Below, one piece after another: positions 25,003 through 34,001 of a stretch of DNA of 64,000 nucleotides. The DNA lies in contig NZ_CP032762.1 of NCBI RefSeq assembly GCF_003641205.1, positions 4,216,001 through 4,280,000 of the forward strand, read 5' to 3'. The DNA comes from Rhodococcus sp. P1Y (GTDB lineage Bacteria > Actinomycetota > Actinomycetes > Mycobacteriales > Mycobacteriaceae). Position 1 is the stretch's first letter; each line of letters begins with the position of its first letter. The position numbers and the translations under genes were made by a program. The notes below the pieces were generated by a model. The model was not told the origin of the DNA. It saw only the letters and a program-made list of their open reading frames with translations, and did no database searches.

Positions 25003-25718
25003 TGGCCTGCCGTGTAGGAGAAGTCTGCGGTGAAATGCGTCAGCTGATACCAGAGCAATGCTCCGGTCTCGCGTGCAATCCCGTGCGCCTGAGATTCTCT
25101 GGTGTACACCGCCGGACCAGTGCGGGTCGGCGACGTCCAGGCGTCGAGGTCCGCGTCCCGTGCCATGGTCCGCGTGCGAAGCGAATGCCACGGGTCGCTC
25201 ACCAGGACGACTGACGACTTCCCTTGTGCACGAAGAGTTTCACTGACCGCCTCGATGCTTTCGAGCGTGTCCGATCCCTGTTCGACGGCAATGATCTTGT
25301 CAGCGGGCACTCCCTGATCGATGAGGAAGTTCCGTCCGGAGGCGGCTTCGGTGTAGAGGTCGCCCTCCTGCTTGCCGCCGACCGTCACGATCTCCGGAGC
25401 CACGCCTTCCTCGAACAGCGATGCGGCCTGCGACAACCTCGCTTCGAATACCGTCGACGGCGTCCCGGAGTACTGGGCTGCGCCGAGGACGACGATCGCG
25501 TCCGCAGGCGTGTGGTCATCGATGCGCGCCACCTGCCACACACGCACTGCGGTACCACCGACCACGATCAATCCCATCAAGACGACGCCGGCGATCAATC
25601 GCGTCGTCCACCGACCGAGCGTGCCGAAGAACCCGAGCCGTGCGGGTTCGGGTTCGGTGTAGTCGTACGAATCCCCGTATGGGTCGCCGTACGGATCGCG
25701 GTCGAGAGTCGAGTTCAC
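24999..25718 (-). CDS. YdcF/SanA-like DUF218 membrane protein
   Basis: This protein of about 239 residues has a Tyr/Asp/Gly-rich N-tail, one membrane helix ([20 protein letters not shown]) and an extracytoplasmic DUF218 domain: [44 protein letters not shown] and [20 protein letters not shown]218 proteins (ElyC, SanA) are linked to envelope integrity. A GTG right after a G-run is taken as start because it follows the response-regulator stop; an ATG at 25817 inside that gene is less likely. Confidence 0.82.
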   Translation of the reverse strand: MNSTLDRDPYGDPYGDSYDYTEPEPARLGFFGTLGRWTTRLIAGVVLMGLIVVGGTAVRVWQVARIDDHTPADAIVVLGAAQYSGTPSTVFEARLSQAASLFEEGVAPEIVTVGGKQEGDLYTEAASGRNFLIDQGVPADKIIAVEQGSDTLESIEAVSETLRAQGKSSVVLVSDPWHSLRTRTMARDADLDAWTSPTRTGPAVYTRESQAHGIARETGALLWYQLTHFTADFSYTAGQ

Positions 25719-25773
25719 CCCCCGAGTTTGCCAGTCCCGGTGCTCGGCCGACGGATCGGCGCGCAGTCGGGCC

Positions 25774-26382
25774 TCACAACCAGCCTCGTTCCACCGCGAC
25801 GCGGACCGCCTCGGCACGGGTACTCGTACCGGTCTTGCCGATCGCCGAAGACAAATGGTTCCGCACTGTCCCCTCCGACAGATTCAACGTGGCGGCCACC
25901 CTGGCGGCTGTTCCGCCTGCTGCCGCAGCACGAAGAACCTCCTGCTCACGCGCGGTCAACGGTGAGATCCCGTCGGTCAATGTCTCGGTGGCAAGCGTCG
26001 GATCCACGACGCGCAGGCCCATGTGGACGCGGCGAACTGCGTCGGCGAGCTGCCTCGCCGGTGTGTCCTTCACGACGAAGCCGCCGGCGCCCGCATCGAT
26101 GGCTCGGCGGAGATATCCAGGTCGCCCGAACGTGGTGACGATCAACACGCGACAGGTTGGCACACGTTTTCGCAACTCGGCAGTGGCTTCGATTCCGTCC
26201 AGCCCGGGCATCTCGACATCGAGCAACGCAACGTCGGGCGCGCATTCCAACGCCGCCGCCACGACCTCGTCGCCGCGGCCCACTTCGGCGACGACGTCGA
26301 GATCGTGTTCCAAGTCCAACAGTGCTGCCAACGCACCGCGCACCAACGCTTGGTCGTCCGCCAGCAACAGACGAATGCTCAT
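25774..26382 (-). CDS. NarL/LuxR-type response regulator
   Basis: This is a 202-residue response regulator. The receiver domain has the acidic pair in LLLADDQALVRG, the phospho-acceptor Asp in VALLDVEMPGLDG and the Lys in GFVVKDTP. The output domain is a LuxR helix-turn-helix: LTAREQEVLRAAAAGGTAAR then LNLSEGTVRNHLSSAIGKTG. It overlaps the kinase stop by ATGA. A 16-bp palindrome ahead of the operon is its probable target, so it likely controls the neighbouring ABC-2 exporter (DesK/DesR-like arrangement). Confidence 0.94.
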   Translation of the reverse strand: MSIRLLLADDQALVRGALAALLDLEHDLDVVAEVGRGDEVVAAALECAPDVALLDVEMPGLDGIEATAELRKRVPTCRVLIVTTFGRPGYLRRAIDAGAGGFVVKDTPARQLADAVRRVHMGLRVVDPTLATETLTDGISPLTAREQEVLRAAAAGGTAARVAATLNLSEGTVRNHLSSAIGKTGTSTRAEAVRVAVERGWL

Positions 26383-27512
26383 GCCGAGACCACTTCCACT
26401 CGAAATCCTCCCGACGAGGACCGTCCGACGGTCAGAGTCCCGCTCACCGCCGCCACCCGCTCTGCCAGTCCTCGAAGACCGTTGCCGTCGCCCGACGACG
26501 TTTCCGAAATTCCGGTCCCGTCATCACAAATTTCTATTCGGGTAGGGCTCACTTCTACACCGCATCGTCGAGCGCCGCTGTGGCGAATCACATTGGTAAC
26601 CGCTTCGCGCAGGGTCCAACCGAAGAGTTCACGATTGCGCAAGGGAACGACGTCGGCGTCCGGCGGGAGTGCGGCCTCGATTCCTGCGGCATCCAATGCC
26701 GAACGCGCGGAGATCAACTCCGTTGCGACATCGACCTTGCGCATGCCTCCGACGGTCGATCGGACATCGCTCAATGCCTCCCGTGCAAGGGTTTCGAGCT
26801 GCGCGATCTCGACGGCCGCGCGGGCCGGATCTATCTCGATGAGCCGACCTGCAAGTTCTGCTTTGACGGTGATGACGGTGAGCGAGTGTCCGAGGATGTC
26901 GTGGACGTCGCGGCTGACCCGTTCGCGTTCGGCCACGATTGCCAGATCCGCCAATTGCTGACGCGCAACGGCGAGTTCGTGATTGCGTTTGAAGACCTGG
27001 GTGATGCCCCAGGCCGCGACCGCACTGATCAGCAGCTGAAAGGCGAAGAAGGAGCCCGGGTTCCAGTCGGGAACCACGCGCGGAACCAGTTCGATCACTG
27101 CAGCGAGGACGATGACCAAAGACCAGGCCTGACGGTTGGGCAACGTCATCACCGCGAGGACTGCCATGTAGATCGTCGCGCCGAACGCTTCACTGCCGAT
27201 CAACAGCGTGAGGACAAGGGTCAGGAGCGCCATGATGATCAAACCCGCCCACGCCCACAAAGTGCCGAGACGGCGCCCGGACCGGCTGGCTTTTCGAAAG
27301 CTCCAGAACGTGATCACGAACGTAGCGCCGAAACCCACGACGGCCGCTACTCCGACGATCCGGTGCCACACTTGTGCAAGCTGGAGTGACTCGCCGAGCG
27401 GATAGGCCAGATAGAACAACCAGAGCAAACCGAAGACCCAGCCGAAACGGAACATCCGAGTCTCTGCGCCTCCGAATGCATCCGTCTCGACCGGTGTCGT
27501 CATGGTGCTCAC
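26379..27512 (-). CDS. sensor histidine kinase (HisKA_3, DesK-like)
   Basis: This protein of about 377 residues has a membrane half with five or six helices (for example FGWVFGLLWLFYLAYPLG, VVGFGATFVITFW, LIIMALLTLVLTLLIG) and a cytoplasmic kinase half. The phospho-acceptor His lies in ERVSRDVHDILGHSLTVI, the HisKA_3 type. The ATP-binding part has LREAVTNVIRHSGAR and ICDDGTGISE. The GTG at 27512 has GGGAG 7 bases upstream; an ATG three codons later is possible. It follows the ABC permease by 14 bases and overlaps its response regulator. Confidence 0.92.
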   Translation of the reverse strand: MSTMTTPVETDAFGGAETRMFRFGWVFGLLWLFYLAYPLGESLQLAQVWHRIVGVAAVVGFGATFVITFWSFRKASRSGRRLGTLWAWAGLIIMALLTLVLTLLIGSEAFGATIYMAVLAVMTLPNRQAWSLVIVLAAVIELVPRVVPDWNPGSFFAFQLLISAVAAWGITQVFKRNHELAVARQQLADLAIVAERERVSRDVHDILGHSLTVITVKAELAGRLIEIDPARAAVEIAQLETLAREALSDVRSTVGGMRKVDVATELISARSALDAAGIEAALPPDADVVPLRNRELFGWTLREAVTNVIRHSGARRCGVEVSPTRIEICDDGTGISETSSGDGNGLRGLAERVAAVSGTLTVGRSSSGGFRVEVVSA

Positions 27513-27526
27513 GCTAGTACTCCCGC

Positions 27527-28309
27527 TCACACACGCTTGGTATCGCGACGGAACAGGATCGCGGCGCCCGCTATGAACAGTCCTGCCCAGACGACGAGGT
27601 TGAGTACGGCCACGGCGAGGGTGCTCAACGACGGCTCGGTGAATGGAGCTCTGGCCACAGTGGCAAGACCGTAGAGCGGTGTGAACTGAGCAATCATCGA
27701 GAACCACCCGCTGTCCGCGAGCGGGACGAACAGTCCGCCCGCGAAGGCAAGGACAGCAAGGACTGGCCCGAGTACCTGCATCACGTTCTCGGACGGCAGC
27801 AGATATCCCATGAACAGACCGAACGCTGCGAACACCGAACTACCGAGCCAGGCGATGACGCCAGTCGTGATCCAGGCCCAGATCGGCATGTCCGCGCCGA
27901 AAATGGCAGCGACTGCGTAGACGACGATCACCGATGCGAGACCCATCGTCATGGCGACCAGCATTTTGGTCGCGATATAAGCGACCGGCCGAAGCGGAGT
28001 CAGACGCAGCTGACGGCTCCACCCTTGCGCTCGCTCCACCGACACCATCGCCCCACCGCTCGTCGCCGCGAGCATCGCGCCGTAGACGGCCATGCTGATC
28101 GCGACGAAGGCCGTCACGTTCCCGTTGGCGAATGCGTAATTGGTACTGAAATCTGATTGCGTTCCGAAGATCACGAAGAACACCGGCGGCATCACGAGCG
28201 TGAACACAACGGTGCGACGGTTGCGGACCAGTCTCTTGATTTCGAGTCCGAGGAACGTCGGGCTGAAGCCGCCGAGACGGAGTGTCGGACGGGCTGTCAA
28301 AGTAGTCAT
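27527..28309 (-). CDS. ABC-2 type transporter permease
   Basis: This is a 260-residue membrane protein with about six helices and the ABC-2 layout: FLGLEIKRLVRNRRTVVFTL at the start, SVERAQGWSRQLRLTPLRPV as the coupling region, and VLNLVVWAGLFIAGAAILF at the end. Together with the ATPase encoded upstream (ATGA overlap) it should form an exporter of drugs, lipids or an antimicrobial peptide. The downstream two-component system of the NarL type is a common partner. Confidence 0.9.
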   Translation of the reverse strand: MTTLTARPTLRLGGFSPTFLGLEIKRLVRNRRTVVFTLVMPPVFFVIFGTQSDFSTNYAFANGNVTAFVAISMAVYGAMLAATSGGAMVSVERAQGWSRQLRLTPLRPVAYIATKMLVAMTMGLASVIVVYAVAAIFGADMPIWAWITTGVIAWLGSSVFAAFGLFMGYLLPSENVMQVLGPVLAVLAFAGGLFVPLADSGWFSMIAQFTPLYGLATVARAPFTEPSLSTLAVAVLNLVVWAGLFIAGAAILFRRDTKRV

Positions 28310-29217
28310 TTCGTGCTCCCCACGAGATCGTTGGATCGGTCGGTGGTCAAGGCGAGGAACGCGTCCTCGAGGTTCTTGGAGACAATTTCGAGGTCGACGG
28401 CTCCGATATCCAAGAGGTGACGAGCAACTGCGTCAGAATCACGTCCGTGGACGATGACGCGTTCGCCGCGGGTCTCCACCTGGTCGACACCTGGCAGGCG
28501 CAACAGTGCGGAGCTGTCGATACCTGGAGCCGTTGCCGTGACGGTTCGACCGGACGCGAGATTCTTCACCTCGGCCGCGCTACCGTCGGCGACGATTCGT
28601 CCGTGCCGCAACAACACGATTCGATCGGCGTAGGCGTCGGCCTCGTCCAGATAGTGTGTCGCGAACAGGACAGTCCGACCGCCGCGCGCATCGTGCCGGA
28701 TCGCATTCCAGAAGTCGCGGCGTCCTTCGACATCCATTCCCGTGGTGGGCTCGTCGAGTATCAACAAGTCCGGCTCTGGAAGCAGCGCAAGTGCGAACTT
28801 GAGTCGCTGCTGCTCGCCGCCCGAGCACTTCGCCACTCTGCGATTGGCGATCGCCGTTATGCCCGCCCGTTCTATCACGTCGTCGATCGGTTGAGTGTGG
28901 CAGAACAGGGCAGCCGTGAGGCGAACAGTTTCGCGCACGGTCAGGTCTCGAATCAGGCCGCCGGACTGCATGACTGCCGAGATGCGTCCTGCTCTGATCG
29001 CCTCGGCAGGTGCGGCCCCGAATACCCTGGCACTGCCGGAGTCCGGCTCTGCGAGCCCGAGCATCATGTCGATCGTGGTTGTCTTGCCCGCCCCGTTCGG
29101 ACCGAGAAACGCCACGACCTCGCCGGGTTCGATTCGTAAACTCACATCGGCCACCGCCTGGACCTTGCCGAAGGACTTGCTGAGGTGCTCCAGGTGCACC
29201 GCTGGTGTCGTTGTCAT
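28306..29217 (-). CDS. ABC transporter ATPase (DrrA/CcmA-like)
   Basis: This 303-residue protein has Walker A FLGPNGAGKTTTIDMML, a Q-loop region ISAVMQSGGLI, signature KCSGGEQQRLKFALALL, Walker B DLLILDEPTTGMD and switch His VLFATHYLDEADAYADR, followed by a C-terminal extension (VETRGERVIVHGRDSDAVAR) typical of DrrA-like exporter ATPases. The ATG has GGAG about 10 bases upstream. It is the first gene of the leftward ATPase-permease-kinase-regulator operon. Confidence 0.94.
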   Translation of the reverse strand: MTTTPAVHLEHLSKSFGKVQAVADVSLRIEPGEVVAFLGPNGAGKTTTIDMMLGLAEPDSGSARVFGAAPAEAIRAGRISAVMQSGGLIRDLTVRETVRLTAALFCHTQPIDDVIERAGITAIANRRVAKCSGGEQQRLKFALALLPEPDLLILDEPTTGMDVEGRRDFWNAIRHDARGGRTVLFATHYLDEADAYADRIVLLRHGRIVADGSAAEVKNLASGRTVTATAPGIDSSALLRLPGVDQVETRGERVIVHGRDSDAVARHLLDIGAVDLEIVSKNLEDAFLALTTDRSNDLVGSTK

Positions 29218-29275
29218 AGGAAGAACTCTCCTCGCGTACGCCCTCCGAGCCCTCGTCCGTACGTCACGATCGCGG

Positions 29276-29291
29276 CATGACAAGTGTCATG
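29276..29291. promoter_or_regulatory. 16-bp palindrome upstream of the ABC/two-component operon
   Basis: CATGACA-AG-TGTCATG lies 59 bases before the ATPase start. It overlaps TTGTCA, a possible -35 element on the minus strand. ATGAC-type palindromes are typical targets of NarL-family response regulators, so autoregulation by the operon's own regulator is suggested. Confidence 0.5.
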
Positions 29292-29411
29292 GTCGACGGT
29301 TCGTCCTTACTGTCGGTGCCTTGTCCTTTGCGTCGACGCACGGTATGCAGCACGTGTGGATACATCGACGTGGCATCGATCGTGCGACGAACTCGACCCT
29401 CGGGGTCATCG

Positions 29412-30155
29412 GTGAATGACGAGGAGGTCATCCTCGACGGAGGCAACCGCAACCGCGTGGTCCGCATCGGAGACACCGTCCGACGGACGACCGGGCGGCA
29501 CTCTCACGCCGTGCACGAGCTGCTGTCACACCTCGAGGTGGCCGGATTCAGCTACTCCCCCAGATTCCTCGGCGTCGACGAGGAGGGGCGCGAAATCCTG
29601 TCGCACGTCGACGGAACCGTCGGGAATCATCCGATGCCCGAGCCGATCCGGAGTATCGCCGCGATGGAGTCCGCCGTCGCCGTCGTGAGGCAGCTGCACG
29701 ACGTCACCGTTGGTCTCCGATTGCCCGCCGGGCATGCCAAGCACCTGCCGCTCGGCGCGGTACCAGAGGTCATCTGCCACTGGGACGCCGCGCCCTACAA
29801 TTTCGTTTTCGAGGGCGTCGAACCCGTCGGTTTGATCGACTTCGACGAGGCGGGACCGGGACGGCGGGTCGATGACCTCGCCTATTTCGCGTATCGATTT
29901 GCGCCGCTCTGCGCCGACGAGAACCTCACCGACGGTGGATGGCCGAGGAGCATCGACCGGCTCGGGCGCCTGCGCCGAATCTTCGAGCTCTACCCGACGC
30001 CACACGCCCACCTGGTGCCCGACCTAATCGTCGACCGATTGACGACGTTGACTCTCGACCCTCGAACACCGGCGGCCCACGTTCCAATGTACGAGCTGGA
30101 CCGAGCATTCGTGCGCGAGCACAGGCAACGGATTGCTGCTCAGATCCGCGGTTGA
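29412..30155 (+). CDS. aminoglycoside-phosphotransferase-like (APH) kinase family protein
   Basis: This protein of about 247 residues has an APH/choline-kinase-like fold. The catalytic loop is ICHWDAAPYNFVF (His, Asp and Asn in HxDxxxxN) and the metal-binding Asp is in GLIDFDEAGPGRR. The N-terminal lobe includes VVRIGDTVRRTTGRH. The protein is short for an antibiotic kinase and its substrate is unknown. The GTG at 29412 fits the domain start and has CGGGG upstream; an ATG at 29277 would add 45 residues unlike the family. Confidence 0.82.
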   Translation: MNDEEVILDGGNRNRVVRIGDTVRRTTGRHSHAVHELLSHLEVAGFSYSPRFLGVDEEGREILSHVDGTVGNHPMPEPIRSIAAMESAVAVVRQLHDVTVGLRLPAGHAKHLPLGAVPEVICHWDAAPYNFVFEGVEPVGLIDFDEAGPGRRVDDLAYFAYRFAPLCADENLTDGGWPRSIDRLGRLRRIFELYPTPHAHLVPDLIVDRLTTLTLDPRTPAAHVPMYELDRAFVREHRQRIAAQIRG

Positions 30156-30191
30156 CCCTCTGCGTCCGTACTGCCGGTAGATTCAGTTTTC

Positions 30192-32216
30192 ATGGCAGTC
30201 GACACGGCGAAGCATCACGGTATCCAGCGGTTCCTCGCACTCAGCGCACTCACCACCCTCCTCGGCTTCGCCGTTCTTCTCGGCGCGAGCGGGCAGGCGT
30301 CCGCGGAAGCTCCCTCGCGACTGGCCGGCCAGATCACCGACAACGTGCAGGCACTCGACGAGGGCCAATCGACCGACGTACAGACTGCGATCGACGATCT
30401 CTACGACGCCGACCGAATCCGACTCTGGGTCGTGTACGTCGCGGACTTCGACAACACGGCGCCCGCCGACTGGGCCAGAGCTACCGCCACAGCCAGTGGC
30501 TTCGGAGATCGAGACGCACTGCTCGCCGTCGCGACCGTGGATCGATCGTACGCAACATGGGTGGCCGACGGTCTGACGCAAATCACCCAGGCGGAGATCG
30601 ACGAGATGGAGACCGACAACATCGAACCGGCTCTGCGCGAGGACGACTGGGCTGGGGCAGCCATCGTCACCGCAGGTTCACTCGGTGACGCGTATGCGAA
30701 TTCCGGTTCGGGCGGGTCGAGCACGCCCTGGTTGATCGGCGCAGGCGCCGTCGTTGTCGCGGGAGGTGGCGCCGTCGTCTACTCGTCTCGGCGAAACAAG
30801 GCACGTCGACAAGCTGGTATCGAAGCGGCGAACAACATCGATCCCACCGACACGACCTCACTGTCCGCACTTCCCCTCGACATCCTCGATGCTCGCGCAC
30901 ATTCGATGCTCGTCGAGACCGACAACGCGGTCCGCGCGAGCGAGGAAGAACTGGCGATCGCGCGATCCGAATTCGGTGACACCACAGCAGCCCCCTTCGT
31001 CGCAGCATTCGACGAAGCCAAGAAGGCACTCGCGTCGGCGTTTCAAGTTCGTCAACGCCTCGACGACGCCATCCCCGAGACACCTGATCAGCGCCGCGCG
31101 CTCCTGATCCAGATCATCTCCTCGTGCGGACGCGCCGATCACGAATTGGACTCCCGCGTCGCAGAGTTCGAGTCGATGCGGGATCTACTGATCAACTCCG
31201 GGCCACGGCTCGATTCGCTGACTCAGGCCGTCGTAGCTCTCACGGTGCGCGTTCCCGAGTCGGAAACGGTGTTGACGCAGCTGCGGGCCGAGTTCGCCGC
31301 GCCCGCACTGGCGTCGATCATCTCCAACGTCGACATCGCCCGCGAGGACATCGAATTGGCCGAGAAGAACATCGCGATCGGTCGCGACGCCGCATCCAAG
31401 CCAGCAGGCCAGCAAGGTGCGCTGGTGTCGGCCGTTCGCACGGCGGAGAAGGCCGTCGACCAAGCTCGGGCTCTTCTCGACGGAGTCGACCACGCGGAGA
31501 ACGACATCCGCAACGCCATCGCGACGCTCCCCGCGGCGATCGAGGACGTCCGCAGCGACATCGCAGCGTCGTCGTCGTTGGCACAGCACGGTGGCACCGC
31601 ATTGCAGAATGCTCGCGCCGCGGCCGAACAGGCGCTGCGCAATGCCGAAGCGTCCAAGGACTCCGATCCGCTCGGCAGCTTCAACCAACTGGTGGAAGCA
31701 GACCGACACCTCGACGAGGTGGTCGAGGACGCAACCGAAGCGAAAACCCAAGAGGACCTGCTTCGCGCACGCCTCGCGCGCGATCTCGGTGGGGCGCAGT
31801 CGCAGATCACCGCCGCCCGGGACTACATCTCGACACGACGCGCAGGCGTCGGCGCCGAAGCCCGAACTCGACTGGCCGAGGCCGAACGCCATTTCGACGC
31901 TGCACGGCAGCTGGAACAGTCGGACCCAGCGAAAGCACTCCAGCACGCCCAGGCGGCAGCCCAACTAGGTTCCCGTGCATCACAGACTGCTCAGGCCGAC
32001 GTAGCCAACTGGGAGGAGCGCAGACGGCCACGCGGCGGTGGTGGAGGCGGCACCGCGGGCGCCGTTCTCGGCGGAATCCTCATCGACAGCATGTTGCAGG
32101 GCAGCCGCGGCGGCGGAGGTTTCGGTGGCGGCTTCGGTGGTGGTGGCTTCGGGGGGTGGCGGCGGTGGCGGCTTCGGTGGCGGTGGTGGTGGACGCGCTG
32201 GCGGGGCCGGTTCTAG
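30192..32216 (+). CDS. TPM-domain membrane protein with disrupted glycine-rich tail
   Basis: This is a 674-residue surface protein. A signal peptide (FLALSALTTLLGFAVLLG to ASA) precedes a TPM domain (LDEGQSTDVQTAIDDLYDAD, LWVVYVADFDNTAPADWA), a membrane helix WLIGAGAVVVAGGGAVVY, then about 400 residues of Ala/Arg/Glu-rich coiled coil. Family members end in a Gly/Ser-rich tail. Here the tail reads GGGFGGGFGGGGFGGW and then becomes WRRWRLRWRWWWTRWRGRF after a run of six G at 32151-32156. Dropping one G restores a glycine-rich tail ending at 32247. Either a homopolymer error or a real frameshift. Role unknown; a homologue sits beside dgt in mycobacteria. Confidence 0.85.
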   Translation: MAVDTAKHHGIQRFLALSALTTLLGFAVLLGASGQASAEAPSRLAGQITDNVQALDEGQSTDVQTAIDDLYDADRIRLWVVYVADFDNTAPADWARATATASGFGDRDALLAVATVDRSYATWVADGLTQITQAEIDEMETDNIEPALREDDWAGAAIVTAGSLGDAYANSGSGGSSTPWLIGAGAVVVAGGGAVVYSSRRNKARRQAGIEAANNIDPTDTTSLSALPLDILDARAHSMLVETDNAVRASEEELAIARSEFGDTTAAPFVAAFDEAKKALASAFQVRQRLDDAIPETPDQRRALLIQIISSCGRADHELDSRVAEFESMRDLLINSGPRLDSLTQAVVALTVRVPESETVLTQLRAEFAAPALASIISNVDIAREDIELAEKNIAIGRDAASKPAGQQGALVSAVRTAEKAVDQARALLDGVDHAENDIRNAIATLPAAIEDVRSDIAASSSLAQHGGTALQNARAAAEQALRNAEASKDSDPLGSFNQLVEADRHLDEVVEDATEAKTQEDLLRARLARDLGGAQSQITAARDYISTRRAGVGAEARTRLAEAERHFDAARQLEQSDPAKALQHAQAAAQLGSRASQTAQADVANWEERRRPRGGGGGGTAGAVLGGILIDSMLQGSRGGGGFGGGFGGGGFGGWRRWRLRWRWWWTRWRGRF

Positions 32217-32235
32217 ACGCGCCCTCGTCTTCGGG

Positions 32236-32380
32236 GTGACCGGATGAGACAGTCGCACACTCAGAGTGACCGAATGAGCCGTTCGCTCCGCCTTGTGACC
32301 GAATGAGACAGTCGCACACTCAGAGTGACCGAATGAGCCGTTCGCTGCAGCCCGAAAACGCCCAAGGTGACCGAATGAGA
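32236..32380. repeat. intergenic 30-bp repeat cluster (five copies)
   Basis: The sequence GTGACCGAATGAGACAGTCG, or close variants, begins at 32236, 32266, 32295, 32325 and 32367. The first four copies form two tandem units of 59 bp. The last copy is part of the large terminator hairpin. The same unit recurs at 53228-53314. Function unknown. Confidence 0.8.
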
Positions 32381-32398
32381 CATTCGGTCACCTTGGGC
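32360..32398. terminator. strong bidirectional hairpin, 18-bp perfect stem
   Basis: 32360-32377 and 32381-32398 (GCCCAAGGTGACCGAATG and its complement) are perfectly complementary around a 3-base loop, between the converging TPM gene and glycyl-tRNA synthetase gene. AAGCGAAAA follows. It incorporates one copy of the 30-bp repeat, suggesting the repeat can evolve as terminator stems. Confidence 0.75.
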
Positions 32399-32415
32399 CA
32401 AGCGAAAATGGCGAA

Positions 32416-33801
32416 CTACGCTCCGAGCAGTCGCTGCCCGAGGTAGGCCTCGACCTGGTCGAGTGCGACGCGCTCCTGAGCCATGCTGTCGCGCTCGCGG
32501 ATGGTCACGGCGTGGTCGTCGATGGTGTCGAAGTCGACTGTGATGCAGAAGGGCGTGCCGATTTCGTCCTGTCGACGGTAGCGGCGCCCGATGGCTCCGG
32601 CGTCGTCGAATTCGACGTTCCAGTACTGACGCAATTGCTGCGCGAGATCCTTGGCCTTGGGCGTCAGGTCGGCGTTGCGCGAGAGCGGGAGCACAGCAAC
32701 CTTGACGGGTGCGAGGCGACGATCGAGCTTGAGCACGACGCGCTTGTCGACGCCGCCCTTCGCATTGGGAGCCTCGTCCTCGGTGTACGCGTCGACGAGG
32801 AATGCCATCAGCGAACGTGTCAGACCGGCTGCGGGCTCGATGACGTACGGCGTGTAGCGCGTGTCCGTTGCCTGCTCGTAGTAGCTCAGGTCCTGGCCCG
32901 ATGCCTTGGAGTGCACGGTCAGGTCGTAGTCGGTGCGGTTGGCGATGCCTTCCAGCTCGCCCCACTCACTGCCCTGGAACTTGAAGCGGTACTCGATGTC
33001 GACTGTCCGCTTGGAGTAGTGCGACAGCTTCTCCTGCGCGTGCTCGTACAACCGCAGGTTCTCGGGGTCGATGCCGAGGTCGGTGTACCACTTCATGCGG
33101 TAGTCGATCCAGTACTGATGCCACTCGTCGTCTTCGCCGGGCTTGACGAAGAACTCCATCTCCATCTGTTCGAACTCGCGGGTGCGGAAGATGAAGTTTC
33201 CTGGCGTGATCTCGTTGCGGAAGCTCTTGCCGATCTGGCCGATGCCGAACGGCGGCTTCTTGCGCGACGTGGTGAGCACGTTGGCGAAGTTGACGAAAAT
33301 GCCCTGAGCGGTCTCGGGACGCAGGTAGTGCAGTCCCTCTTCGTTGTCGACAGGTCCGAGGTACGTCTTGAGCAGACCCGAGAATGCGCGCGGCTCGGTC
33401 CACTGGCCCGGATCGCCGGTCTCGGGATCACGGATGTCGGCGAGACCGTTCTCGGGCGGACGTCCGTGCTTCTCCTCGTAGGCCTCGAGGAGATGGTCGG
33501 CGCGATAACGCTTGTGGGTGATGAGCGACTCGACAAGCGGATCGGAGAACGTCTCGACGTGACCCGAGGCTTCCCAGACCTCACGCGGCAGGATCACCGA
33601 TGAGTCGAGACCGACCGTGTCCTCGCGGGTGGTGACCATATTGCGCCACCACTGCTTCTTGATGTTGTCCTTGAGCTCGACGCCTAGAGGGCCGTAATCC
33701 CACGCCGACTTGGTACCGCCGTAGATCTCGCCGCACTGGTAGACGAGTCCTCGGCGCTTGGCGAGGTTGGCGACGGTTTCGACTTTGGACTTGGGTGCCA
33801 C
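32416..33801 (-). CDS. glyS: glycyl-tRNA synthetase (alpha2 type)
   Basis: This 461-residue class II synthetase charges tRNA-Gly. The N-terminus [20 protein letters not shown] and the [20 protein letters not shown] block are diagnostic of the single-chain alpha2 enzyme. Motif 2 appears around [20 protein letters not shown] and motif 3 near [12 protein letters not shown]. The anticodon-binding domain at the C-terminus contains [13 protein letters not shown]. Length is normal. It is divergent from the SmtB-Zur pair, an order known from mycobacteria. Confidence 0.97.
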   Translation of the reverse strand: MAPKSKVETVANLAKRRGLVYQCGEIYGGTKSAWDYGPLGVELKDNIKKQWWRNMVTTREDTVGLDSSVILPREVWEASGHVETFSDPLVESLITHKRYRADHLLEAYEEKHGRPPENGLADIRDPETGDPGQWTEPRAFSGLLKTYLGPVDNEEGLHYLRPETAQGIFVNFANVLTTSRKKPPFGIGQIGKSFRNEITPGNFIFRTREFEQMEMEFFVKPGEDDEWHQYWIDYRMKWYTDLGIDPENLRLYEHAQEKLSHYSKRTVDIEYRFKFQGSEWGELEGIANRTDYDLTVHSKASGQDLSYYEQATDTRYTPYVIEPAAGLTRSLMAFLVDAYTEDEAPNAKGGVDKRVVLKLDRRLAPVKVAVLPLSRNADLTPKAKDLAQQLRQYWNVEFDDAGAIGRRYRRQDEIGTPFCITVDFDTIDDHAVTIRERDSMAQERVALDQVEAYLGQRLLGA

Positions 33802-33897
33802 TGGCGGAGCTCTCCATCTTGGTGTCTTGCGAGAGGGACGTATACCAGCAGAAGCCTATCGGTCGACGGTGGTTTCTCCGAACGGTCCCCACCGAGG

Positions 33898-33934
33898 TTT
33901 GACATGCACAGTCGTGCATATCAAAATGGATATG
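33898..33934 (+). promoter_or_regulatory. promoter and operator region of smtB-zur
   Basis: TTGACA (33898-33903) is followed by two overlapping inverted repeats: ATGCAC-AGTC-GTGCAT (33904-33919) and CATATC-N6-GATATG (33917-33934). A poor -10 (CAAAAT) lies 17 bases downstream of TTGACA. The second, AT-rich repeat resembles the sites of ArsR/SmtB metal sensors; it precedes the operon by about 70 bases. Confidence 0.45.
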
Positions 33935-34001
33935 GTTTGCATTAACACTCACTGCACTAGGGTGGAGTCCGGACCCGCGCACTCATCGAAGGAGAAATCT
34001 G

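Noticed and set aside
32236..32380. possible CRISPR array
   Set aside because: The units lie nearly head to tail with no unique spacers, and no cas genes are present.
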